This document shows, piece by piece, positions 47,762 through 57,771 of a DNA stretch of 64,000 bases. Under the pieces are notes generated by a model. That model was not told where the DNA came from and did no database searches. It was given only the letters and a program-made list of their open reading frames with translations. Numbering within the stretch: the first letter of the stretch is position 1; each line of letters begins with the position of its first letter. Source of the DNA: Brachypodium distachyon (taxonomy: Eukaryota; Streptophyta; Magnoliopsida; Poales; Poaceae); NCBI RefSeq assembly GCF_000005505.3, contig NC_016132.3, forward strand, positions 16,172,501-16,236,500, given 5' to 3'. Position numbers and translations under genes: made by a program.

Positions 47762-47991
47762 TATGTCCTCACAACACAAGGTTTTGATAGATGGAAAAAG
47801 GTTATGATGGAAAGAAGTGTGCATTCTTAACTCATATGGGATCAAATCCATGCTCTGAACACAACAATGCAGTGAGAGATTGCCAAGCTCTATTGAATCA
47901 ACCAAATTATCTAGCAAATATTTTAGAGGTCAAGAGCAAGGAAGAGTTTGAAAAGGGTCGATTAAGGCTGAAAACAACAATTGCCCTCTAA
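47762..47991 (+). pseudogene. hAT transposase fragment (TTF-type zinc finger / DUF4371 start)
   Basis: Encodes TTQGFDRWKKV and then, after a frameshift at about 47795, GKKCAFLTHMGSNPCSEHNN and AVRDCQALLNQ. This resembles the N-terminal TTF-type zinc finger region of plant hAT-like transposases with DUF4371. The rest of the protein is absent; a stop follows at 47989. The upstream polar Gln/Glu/Asp/Asn-rich stretch (47600-47690) may belong to it. Confidence 0.65.
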
Positions 47992-48804
47992 TTATCTTTT
48001 ACTCCATACATCTGTTCTATCGACCACTTGGCATCTATTTTATGCATATGTTGTGCTTTGATATGAAATCGCCCCCTCTTGTTTTTGCTCACGCTCCGCC
48101 ACTGTCACCCGGGTCACCCCTCTTAGTCGTCTAAACCCTAAACCGCGATTTTGTTCTCGTCGGTCCCCTTCTTTCTCTGCAGCACACCAATCGGCGACCA
48201 TGGCTGCAGGTTGAAGAGGCCGGTGAATCGCGGGTAGGTGTTACCGGCAAATTTTAGATCGGGCGGCTGCCATAGGGCGCAGCGGCGCCGTCAATGTCTC
48301 CTCTACTTCCCCCCATCCGACGTCCCGTCTTCTCCTTCCCTTCGCTGGCTCTCCTCGGCGGGCTTGCGCGATTTCGGAGGAGATCTCGGGCGAAAAACAA
48401 GAACGGAGGGGAATTACCTTGGAACCGGAGCTGAAGAGGCGAGGGTGCTCCATAGCCATGTGGGCGCGCCGGACCAGGTAGCACCCCTCCTCCTGGAGCG
48501 CTCGCGGTGCTGGTCTGCTGGAGCACCAGGCACTGGCCCGATGATGGGGCGGAGAAGCCGCCGGAGCGCTCCCGCGCACCGGACCGCCGACGCCATCTCC
48601 TCTCGTGTCATCGACGGGTTGGATGGCACCGTGGCACGTATGGAGAGTTTGAACCAGTATCCGTGAGGACCGATACGTACACGGACCCGTATCCGTCTTT
48701 TCTTTTCTTTTTTTTTTCTTTTTTCATAGAACGGCCTTTCAGCTATTAGCCCAAGCAGCACCGATCGGCCCACCACGCCTACAGCACAGAATCCATCCCT
48801 GTTG
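47992..48804. other. Spacer with GC-rich patch
   Basis: A GC-rich block at 48150-48660 has reading frames on both strands but no recognisable domain; the only Kozak-like ATG (about 48200) meets a stop after four codons. A T-rich tract lies at 48697-48726. Confidence 0.4.
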
Positions 48805-51604
48805 AATTTTTTTGACAACTGACATGTCCTGGTTGTATGTACTTGTGCTGTTTCCAAACTTCTCCTCTTCCATTTTTTCTGTAAACTTGGTCAGACTTTA
48901 ACAAGACTCTCTTTGATCTTTGATTAGAATGACATGTACTTTTGAATCCAATAGTATCGAGGAATTAGCACCAAAGAGTGTTTAACATGCCATGGGGAAC
49001 ACCAAAAAATAATCTAGGAGCCGTTTAAGTAGATAAAAAAAATTCCTCCAAAATAGAGTATGAAAGAATCCATAGAAAAAAAATAACAATGCAAATGATC
49101 CCCATATGAAAAAATCCTAAGAACTCTACTCCCGTGAATCCATAGTAGGTAGGTTCCAGAGGTAAGTTAGTTAGTCCTGTTTAGTTTTAGTCTTGTACAG
49201 TTTCTTATTGTTTTTGTGTGGTGGGGTTTTTAATAAAGTACTGTAGGGGCTTCCCCTACAGTTTTCAGTCAAAAAAAAAAGAACACATTCCTGAGCATTC
49301 AAGTTGCCCAAAAATCCTACATATTTCCTTTTGAATCAAAAGAGCACTAAGAATTTTGGCTTAGGGCAAAACTTGAACATTATATTATGAACAATATTCT
49401 AAAATATTCTTTATAAATTTAGGGCAAAACTTTAAGTAGTGAAATTTTACAAATTTATAAATATAAATGTATGTGTTCTCAAATATCATGTTAAGCAAGT
49501 TATTTTTAACAACGAGTCATATATAATAATTTTATGAATACTTCTACAATTCATGATATTTGTTTGCATCATCGCATAAAACGTACACCTTTGACAAAAA
49601 AATTGTTCACCTTCGTCAAAACCTAATTCATATGGCGGGCATGATGTATTGATGTGTGATCGATCCGAGCGAACAGTAATTTGGCCAAAAGACTGAAAAA
49701 TGTCCACCTTAAAAATAATTAAAGCATCTAAGTGAAGTGTCTGATCAATACATGATATGTGTTTGCATTAAATGTCTCGACGGATAATGGCTATAATTTG
49801 GTCGATTGGTTAAGTGCCCCGTAAAGTTACGGAGCATAAAGTTGTTTTAAAGGCTTGGTATGTTTTTAATTAAATGCTTATTAGTTACTAAAGCAGCTTG
49901 ACTTAAACAATTATTAAGCAGATGATTGCATATTATAATGTAAAACAAGGGTGGAAAGTAGATGAAAAAGGAGGTGAGTCAATGTCTCATGAATACATGA
50001 CATATATTTGCAAAAATTTGTGTCTTGACGAATAGCGGTTGTGACTTGGTCAGCGCCGTAAAGTTTCAAACATAAAGTTGTTTTGGAGGTTACGTAATTT
50101 TTAATATAATACTTATTAATGTGAAAACTTTTTTAGTCACTAAAATGGCCTGGCGTAAACATTTATTGAGCATTTGATTACGTATCATGTTAAAAATTGA
50201 TGAGTGTGCGCGTACAGCTTGATTAGGGCAAAAGTAGATCTTATATTTAGGAAGAATGTTTTAAAATACTATCTATAAATTTTGTAAAACATGGGCAAAA
50301 AGTAACCGACAAAATGATTAGTTAATGTCGCATCAATACATGATATGTATCTGCATTAGATGTCGCTTGATGAAAAAATTGTAATTTGGTCAACTGGTTA
50401 AGTGGGCCGTAAAGTCCCGAACATAAACTTGATTTAAGGGCTTGATAAGTTTCTCGATTAAATGATTTTTAGTCACTAAAACAGCCTGGCTTAAACAATT
50501 ATTACACATTTTATTAAATATCATAACGCAAACCATGGGTGGGAAGTAAGCGAAAAAGGGTTAGTTAATGTCCCGTCAATACATGACATAAATTCGCGTT
50601 AAATTTGTTGGTTGACGAATAATGGTTGTATTTTGGTCGGCATCGTAATGTTCCCAAACATATGGTTGTTTTTAGGGTTAGGTATTTTATCCATTTAAAT
50701 GCTTATTAATGTGAAAGCTTTTTAGTAACCAAAGTGGTCTGGCTTAAACAGTCATTAAGCATTTGATTGCGTATCCAAGATTGTTGAGTATGCATATATG
50801 TCTCGGCTTCATCATAGTTCATTCATAATATGTCCGTGTTAGAGATAAGGTCACTGGTCACCAAAGTGGCCCCGCTGTGCGCAATAGCTCTTGTGCATGT
50901 CGATGCTATTAAAAGAAATGAAAACACAAAAAATCGAGTCTAATAGCCGTGATGGTCGACACTCATCCAAAGGTATCCCATGACATATGACTGGTGATGT
51001 AAATAGACTAAGCGAATAATTGGATGTGTGCTTGGATATCAAAGATAACATGCACGTTCGTTTGAAGTATGGTCGATTTGTTCACTAAAAGAACATAGGT
51101 TATTTCGTAAGTGGGGTCATTCTATTTTCCTTTATGAAATGTAGCAACGAATATAGAAGCATGAAATGCCGAAGCTAGGGCTAGACAACGACAACCCTAA
51201 GGTAGTTTTACTGAACTCGCCATTTATCTTCCTAGTGTGTGTGTCTATATATATATATCTTCCTAGTATATTTATTTATATTGTAGATATGAGTACATTT
51301 TTCTATCATATTGGTCAAAGTTTAGAATTTTGACTCAGGAGTCCGGACAAATCCAGACCATCTTATAATTCGAAATGTATGGAGTGATTTACAAAAATAC
51401 ATGCTCCCAAACGAGACTTGTGAGTTTGGACATGAAAACTACTCCACCCTCTAACATGTTTTCCAACAAAAAGACGTGGCAGCGTACTTTTCGAGAATGT
51501 TTACAAAATATAGAACTGTTTTGTCTCAAGAAACAGCTTTGAATGCCTGCCCTGCTTACTGACGTCGTACCGGGTCGCGTCCGCGTGACAGATCCACGAG
51601 CGGT
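48805..51604 (+). repeat. Copy B of the duplicated repeat segment
   Basis: Same-orientation copy of 29400-45405 without the retroelement and without the Tourist MITE. Four diverged monomers are marked at about 49738, 49981, 50326 and 50569 (spacings 243, 345, 243). It carries an extra insertion with poly(A) at 49140-49280. No coding sequence is recognised. It may be a segmental duplication or a large dispersed element family. Confidence 0.8.
49140..49280 (+). mobile_element. LINE-like 3' tail inserted in copy B
   Basis: About 140 bp absent from copy A. It ends with AATAAAGTACTGTAGGGG, a small hairpin (CTGTAGGGG cttc CCCCTACAG) and a run of ten A at 49271-49280. This is what a 5'-truncated LINE or other retroposed transcript end looks like. 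The borders are approximate and no target duplication could be fixed. Confidence 0.6.
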
Positions 51605-52377
51605 TCGATTCGTGCTTCCGGTTCATCACGCGTAGCTGTGGCTTTGCCATGAAGCATTGATTTCAACATTGAAGGCCCGTATCTGGCTGGCCCTTGCATG
51701 CATGAGCAACGAGTGGGCTGTGGCGCTGTGCTGTGCTGTGCTCGGCTTTGCCAGTGCCAGGCTCGATCGATCGCCTGGCTGGCTCCCGTCGGGCCACAGC
51801 AAAAATCATCGGCTAGCGTCCGGCCCGGAAAGCAATGAAGAATGAACCGATGTGGCCGCCCGGAGTCAAATTATTGGCCGCTCGGCAGCACGGAAAGGAT
51901 GCCCTCGGAAGCAAGACAGGGAGCCCTGCAACCCGGGGGAACTCACCACAGAATCGTGTGCTAAACCTGCCGGTGATCACCTTTGCCTCCAAAAGTGGAA
52001 GAAATTAAAACCCCGATCAAATGTGCTTCTTTCCAAATAAAAGGACGCGGTCTTATTATCGTCTTCTTAAATTCATTACAAATTTGCGCAAATCGCGATT
52101 TCGGAAACATAGGGGCCCGATGAGTTGGCCAACCGGGAAGGAAAGCAGTAAAAGCAGGCAGGCAGGGCACAGCTCACGAAAGATTTCGTTCAGAAACCGC
52201 GGAAAGGAATATTCCGGAAAAGAAAAACTGGCTCCTTTGACACTGACCGACATGTGGGTCCCGCCGCATTCGCGTTCGCGCCCACGACCGCGCCGCTCCC
52301 TCGAGTCCAAACTCCAACCAGCCCCGGCCCCCGGGGCGCGCTTCCCCACTCCGTCCACGCTTCCCTTCCCCCGGGCC
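51605..52377. other. NAP1 upstream region
   Basis: Unique sequence between copy B and the NAP1 TATA box. GC content rises towards 52380. No gene recognised. Confidence 0.4.
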
Positions 52378-52385
52378 TATAAATA
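52378..52385 (+). promoter_or_regulatory. TATA box of NAP1
   Basis: TATAAATA lies 172 bp upstream of the start codon, followed by a pyrimidine-rich (CT) leader at about 52400-52480, a common plant core-promoter and 5' UTR layout. Confidence 0.7.
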
Positions 52386-52557
52386 GCAGCCCTCAACTCG
52401 ATCTCTTTTTTTATCCCCTCCTTCGGCCTCCACTTCTCTCCCCCTCTCTCTCCCCCCCCTCTCTCTCTTCCACTTCCCCCTCTCGCTGCGCCGCCGCCGC
52501 TAGGGTTTCTGCCCCTTATCAAGCCGTAGAACCCTACACCTGTTCCTACACGCCGCC

Positions 52558-55459
52558 ATGAGCGAGGAAGGCAAGGACGCGCTCGACCTCTCCGCCATCA
52601 GCGCCGCCGTACCCAACGCCGCAGGTTCGTTTCGATGTTCCCCTCCTGTTTCTTCTGTTGTTGCTCTTGCTGAGCTCTGGCTGTGGCGTTCTTATTCGGT
52701 TTCGGTTTGTGTGGTGCAGAGCTCAGCGCCGAAGACAAGGCCAACCTCGTGGAGTCGATTAAGGTGAGTTTTCTGTAGCACTTACGAGAGGGGCGGCTTT
52801 GCTGTTTTGTTCTATCGGGTTTTGGTGGGGTTTGTGTTCTATGGCGGGGTTGTGCTGATTCGGTGTCGCGGTTTTTGCAGAACACGCTGCAGGGATTGGC
52901 GGCGCAGCACTCGGACGTGCTCGAGAACCTCGAGCCCAAGGTCAGGAAGCGCGTCGAAGCGCTCAGGGAGATCCAGGTATAAGAGCCCTTCCACTCTCGT
53001 TTCGTGCGATAGTGATACTGTTGATTTTGTGATGGTTCTGGTGGTTGTTGAATGCGTCTGTTAGTAGTAGGTGATTTGTTTGATTCTAGACCATTGATTG
53101 TGCCTAAGTGCTGACCCTCTATGATTCTGACACCTGCTTGTGTGAACTGTCGTGCTGTACTACCACGAGTAATTGCATCTGCGATTGGAGCATGGACCAT
53201 TTTGAATATGGGTTACGTGGTTGCTTACTAGTTGGGGATACTGTCGTGCTGTTAATTCCTCTTGGAGATTTTTGGAAAGTTGGGGATATTGCCGTGCTGT
53301 TAATTCCTTCGGGAGATTTTAGGAAAGTTGGGGATACTGTGGTGCTTTTAATTTCTATAGGAAATTTTAGGAAAGTTGGGGATACTGTCGTGCTGTTAAT
53401 TTGTTTTGGAGATTTTAGGTAAATGCCAGTAGCCGTGTATCTTTGTGGTACTGATTATTAGTATTACTTCGGTATGGCTCATGATTCACTAGATGTTTAC
53501 CAGTGGTCTGCAATTAAGTATTTAGCTTTGCCAGATCATGTTAACTCTTGAACCATCATGCTCTTAGAAGTAGTTTGCACACAGCTACGTGGAATTTGTT
53601 CAATTCGAGCATCCATAAGCTTGTGTTTTACTTGAACCCTGTCCTTTGTCTGCTGACACGATAGTTTCTCAGCGTACCTGTCTGTTAGTTTGCGTCAATG
53701 TTTCCACCCCATCGATGTTGACCAGTTCCTTCACCAAATTAATGTTGATTTTAGTCTGTTATATTGATCAGTCCTTTACCTAGTATTTAAGGACAGTTTG
53801 AATGTTCCAATTTTGGAATAATCTAGTTGTGTGTGGTGGAGAATTCTTTACCTTGTTCACCATTTTCCAGAGCCAACATGATGAACTTGAGGCAAAGTTT
53901 TTTGAGGAGAGAGCTGCCCTTGAAGCTAAATATCTGAAGATGTATGAACCACTGTATTCAAAGGTAAACTAATGCTGATTTCTAACTATTGTTTGCACTA
54001 TCTTGTTATAGGTTTACCCTGTTGCTAAACTTTACTCTTGACTAGCAAACTACTCTCGCCTCTATCAGGGCAATAACAACTAGACTAGCATATATAGACA
54101 ATAGGCTTTTCTATTATTTTCACTGTTCATGTAATACAGACGTATCGGCCCTTCATATTTGATTTTGTATGTCATGATCTAACTTATTCATTCTTTGCCC
54201 TTGCAAATTGACAGCGTTATGAAGTTGTCAATGGTGTGGTTGAAGTAGAAGGTGTAACAAAAGATGAGGCGGCTGTAACTGCTGCTGATCAGAAAGGTGA
54301 ACTTATGTTTTGCCTGTCTAAGGTCTTTTGAGTGTTTGAATGCTGGGAAGAAATGCTGTAGTACAGAAGGAATGTAGCCTCTAATTGTCTTTTGACTTTG
54401 TTTATAATGTTTTCCTGCAGAGGAAAAGGGTGTGCCAGATTTCTGGCTTAATGCAATGAAGAACCATGAAATCCTGGCTGAGGAGGTGAGACCTGCATGT
54501 TTGAAAAATTCTAGAGAAATCTTCTCTGAACTGTCAATTGTTTTTGTCCAACTTGTCTTATCTGTACATAGTTCTGTTTTTTTCTCTTGCTTTTAGTGAT
54601 CTGGTTTACCGTTTATCTATATCCAGATCCAGGAGAGAGATGAGGAAGCTCTCAAGTACCTCAAGGACATCAAATGGTACAGAATTAATGAGCCCAAGGG
54701 TTTCAAGCTTGAATTTCACTTTGACACTAATCCATTCTTCAAGAACTCAGTGCTTACAAAAACATACCACATGATTGATGAAGATGAACCAATCCTAGAG
54801 AAAGCCATTGGGTAATTAATATTTCAGCTCACCTGGATTTGTTTTCACTAATGTTTCTGTTTGAATCTTCTTCCAGCACTGAAATTGAATTGTATCACTA
54901 ATGTTTCTGTTTGAATTTCCTTCTAGTACTGAAATTGAATGGTATCCTGGGAAGTGCTTGACACAAAAGGTTCTAAAAAAGAAGCCAAAGAAGGGGTCCA
55001 AGAACACTAAACCCATCACAAAAACTGAGATGTGTGATAGCTTCTTTAATTTCTTCACTCCACCTCAAGTTCCAGATGATGATGAGGAAATTGATGAGGA
55101 CACAGTAAGTTTGCCCTTGTACATGGCTGCTCTTTAATTTTGAGACTTGTTTGCATGAGCATGATCTGATGTTTCTCACCTTTCAACAGGCTGAACAGTT
55201 GCAAAACCAAATGGAGCAAGATTACGATATTGGGTATGCTCATGTCAATATGTCACATCTATTGTATTGTACACAGTGGCTGCTGTGTTGTGCTTTAAAG
55301 TTTATTTCCTAGTTCTAAGTTGTCCATTCTTGCTGCAGATCTACCATTAGAGACAAGATTATCCCGCATGCTGTTTCATGGTTCACTGGTGAGGCTGCTC
55401 AAGATGAGGACTTTGATGGCATCATGGATGGTGAAGATGATGATGATGAAGATGATGAC

Positions 55460-55491
<32 letters not shown>

Positions 55492-55679
55492 AGACGAAGA
55501 TGACGAGGGTGATAAGAAGGTATGGAAGGCTGAGAGCAGTTTCATGCTTTAACTTGATTAGTTTCATAAATCCTCATTTCTTACCATTTTTGCTTTGTTG
55601 ACTGGAACAGAAGGGCGGGCGAGTTCCTGCAGGGGAAGGGCAGCAGGGGGAGCGGCCTGCTGAGTGCAAGCAACAGTGA
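52558..55679 (+). CDS. NAP1: Nucleosome assembly protein 1 (histone H2A-H2B chaperone)
   Basis: Histone chaperone shuttling between cytosol and nucleus. Eleven exons: 52558-52624, 52720-52763, 52881-52976, 53871-53963, 54215-54296, 54421-54485, 54627-54811, 54927-55104, 55190-55233, 55339-55519, 55611-55679; 367 residues with consistent phases. It has the long dimerisation helix (about 35-90, [20 protein letters not shown]), the core fold ([38 protein letters not shown]) and an acidic Asp/Glu tail. The last four residues, CKQQ, are a CaaX-type prenylation signal typical of plant NAP1. Intron 3 has a 48-bp tandem array, and the exon 8 acceptor is duplicated. Confidence 0.96.
53231..53422 (+). 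repeat. 48-bp tandem repeat, four copies, in NAP1 intron 3
   Basis: Units start at 53231, 53279, 53327 and 53375, each with GTTGGGGATA and GGAGATTTT-like parts. Because 48 is a multiple of three, one plus-strand frame stays open and reads a 16-residue repeat ([16 protein letters not shown] and variants). It lies within an intron, so translation is not expected. Confidence 0.9.
54846..54945 (+). repeat. 50-bp tandem duplication of the NAP1 exon 8 splice acceptor
   Basis: 54846-54895 and 54896-54945 are near-identical and each contains a pyrimidine-rich AG acceptor plus the first bases of exon 8. The second acceptor (AG at 54925-54926) gives the conserved protein. The first (AG at 54875-54876) would read ten codons or fewer and meet TAA at 54898. 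Confidence 0.9.
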
Positions 55680-56040
55680 GATCCTTAGAACGTGAATGTT
55701 CCAAATTCAGTGATTCTGGATTGAAGAATGCTGGGTTCTGCTTGATGCTATGTCGTTGAGTTGGTTCTGTGGGGCCAGTGGGGGATTGAGTAAGTTTTGT
55801 GGAACCGGTGGTGGATTTTTTTTGGACATGGTATTATATATGCTGGTAGTCTTTCTATTGTTGTATTGGGTTGAAATACTTGTGCGGTGTTTATGCTGGA
55901 GTGATCAATGTTGCAGTTTGGTATGTCATTGCAAATGCCACAGGCTAGTCTACTTGTTTTGCCAGGAAATTTTGATCTAGGGGAATGTTATCTTATTTGG
56001 GTTTACATTGTTTTGAAGTCTCCACATCAACTGAGTGATG

Positions 56041-56316
56041 TCTCCCGTGCTGAAAGCTGTTGCTACTTGATTGTCAACTGGCTAGCTCTTGTGTCTCCTG
56101 CTGAAAGCTGTTGCTACTTGTCAACTGGCTAGCTCGTGATAATTTGTCTCTGTTGGTTACGTGAATGAAATGGCAGATCATACTCGATGATTAAAAGGCA
56201 CTCGGCCGGGAAGCACACAGGCTGCATTATTCCCTGAGAACACAGGATCGAGCAAATAACAAAGCTACAAATTATTCCTTGGGAACACAGGATCGAGCAA
56301 ATAACAAAACTACAAA
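56041..56316 (+). repeat. Two short tandem duplications downstream of NAP1
   Basis: A unit of about 53 bp with GCTGAAAGCTGTTGCTACTT starts at 56041 and 56094. A 45-bp unit with GAACACAGGATCGAGCAAAT occupies 56227-56271 and 56272-56316. The first probably lies in or near the NAP1 3' UTR. Confidence 0.85.
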
Positions 56317-57059
56317 AGCCAAATGAACCAGGTCTAATCTTACACCTTGAAGCGGTCGGTCAATGCAAATAAGGGAAATAAGCACCCCATGTACTGCATC
56401 TTCTATTTTTCAACTGAGCTTCGCGGTTCGTCCATGCAGCTGCAACTGGAACACATTTGCAGTTCGAGCGATAGCAGAGAACAGTTCTCTGCCGTTGTCC
56501 TACTATTCTCTGTGCTATCTTTTGATGATGTCTGGAACTCTGGATGCAAGAAAAGAAAATACAGTCATATCTAGCACATGCCCAATGGAATTTTGCATCT
56601 GAGGCAGAGGAACAAATAGTCCGTCCTTGCTGACTCCACATACCTGTTCTTGCAGCTCTAGACTGAAAGTAGAAGAATGAACATTCGGGCTACAGCTTGA
56701 GTTATAGTGTTTATACCCAATTGCTGTTCACCCATCAACCAATATATGAACAAGAAAATGTGATCTGATTAGTTATGAATCTTTTTATACTTGGACTGAG
56801 TAAATCTTTAATGCTGCTGGACCAGAAGCAATGTCTTATGCATCTCTAAACCTGCACCTGAGTTACATAGTTATGTAGGCTAATTAGAAAAGCAATAGCT
56901 GGCATCACACCAGTACGTACGCAGTTCATTGATACTAGCCTGTTGCGGTAAGCTAAGAAGATCCATCTCCGGAATTGCACGGCACTCAATCCAGTGCCAG
57001 CGCAATCGCAAAGATGCATCGACCTTTGCGATGGCACTAGCCTAATGTTCGTCTCCAAT
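56317..57059. other. Spacer, no gene seen
   Basis: AT-rich sequence. If the orphan exon at 57060-57321 is the end of a gene, its 3' UTR would lie here. Nothing else recognised. Confidence 0.35.
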
Positions 57060-57321
57060 TCAGTTGAGCGTATTGGTTCCTCGCTTGCGCTTCAGGACCC
57101 CGGGACGCGCCCTCCTCGTGTCAGAGGGTGGAGGTGGAGCTCGAGACGAAGCTTCTCCGTCTTCGCTGATCAGATAATGAGCGTGAACTTTCTTGTGGTA
57201 CTCCTCGCGGGTCCTCTCCAAATCAGGATCGGGAGATTCGTACGCGTCGTTTATCTCGGTCCACCAAGCCTCCAGTAGGTCCGGGGGCACCGGCCAGTTA
57301 GCTGGCCCCTTGTCCGTGGTT
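57060..57321 (-). CDS. Orphan terminal exon of an unrecognised gene
   Basis: Minus-strand frame from an acceptor (GATTTCAG, exon start 57321) to a TGA at 57060. It encodes about 87 residues: KGPANWPVPPDLLEAWWTEI, a charged helix (DLERTREEYHKKVHAHYLIS) and a basic C-terminus (ARPGVLKRKRGTNTLN). Codon use and sharp borders look like real coding sequence, but I find no upstream exon in the next kilobase and do not know the family. It may be a fragment left by transposition. Confidence 0.45.
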
Positions 57322-57771
57322 CTGAAATCGGGTTATTTGTGAACTGAATGGGGCACGCTATTGTACGAGGAGGTATTATACATCCTACTTTGGGATCCTC
57401 ACCCTTCTTAGTTCTACGCGACAGGCAGGCAAATCAATTGGAGCTTCGTACCACAGGCTGGCTAGAGAGAGACCGGAACACAGAGAAAACGTGAAGTAAT
57501 CAAGGTATTCTACATGCTCCTTTTGGATCGGCCTTCAAAGCCACCTGAGACAGAGCTCGTATAGATGCAAATTGAGTTACACAGGCGAATCACATATTCC
57601 TTAAGCTATTCTTACAATATTATTTCAAGATACAATTCACGAACATATAGGAAAATAAATAGGATAGTACTTTATTAGAACAGGTAGATAAAAGCTCCAT
57701 AAGAAATGAGAGGGATAAAGGCGAATCCCACCACGTCAACAACAGCAGCTGACCCATGACGAGGTGGACGG
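57322..57771. other. Spacer, no gene seen
   Basis: AT-rich sequence between the orphan exon and the PGG-domain frame, probably including the latter's 3' UTR. Confidence 0.35.

Noticed and set aside
48238..48666. 142-residue plus-strand frame
   Set aside because: No family resemblance, no splice or promoter context; opposite-strand frames are equally long.
51600..51640. GGTTCGATTC, resembling a tRNA T-loop
   Set aside because: No acceptor stem, D-arm or anticodon arm can be folded around it.
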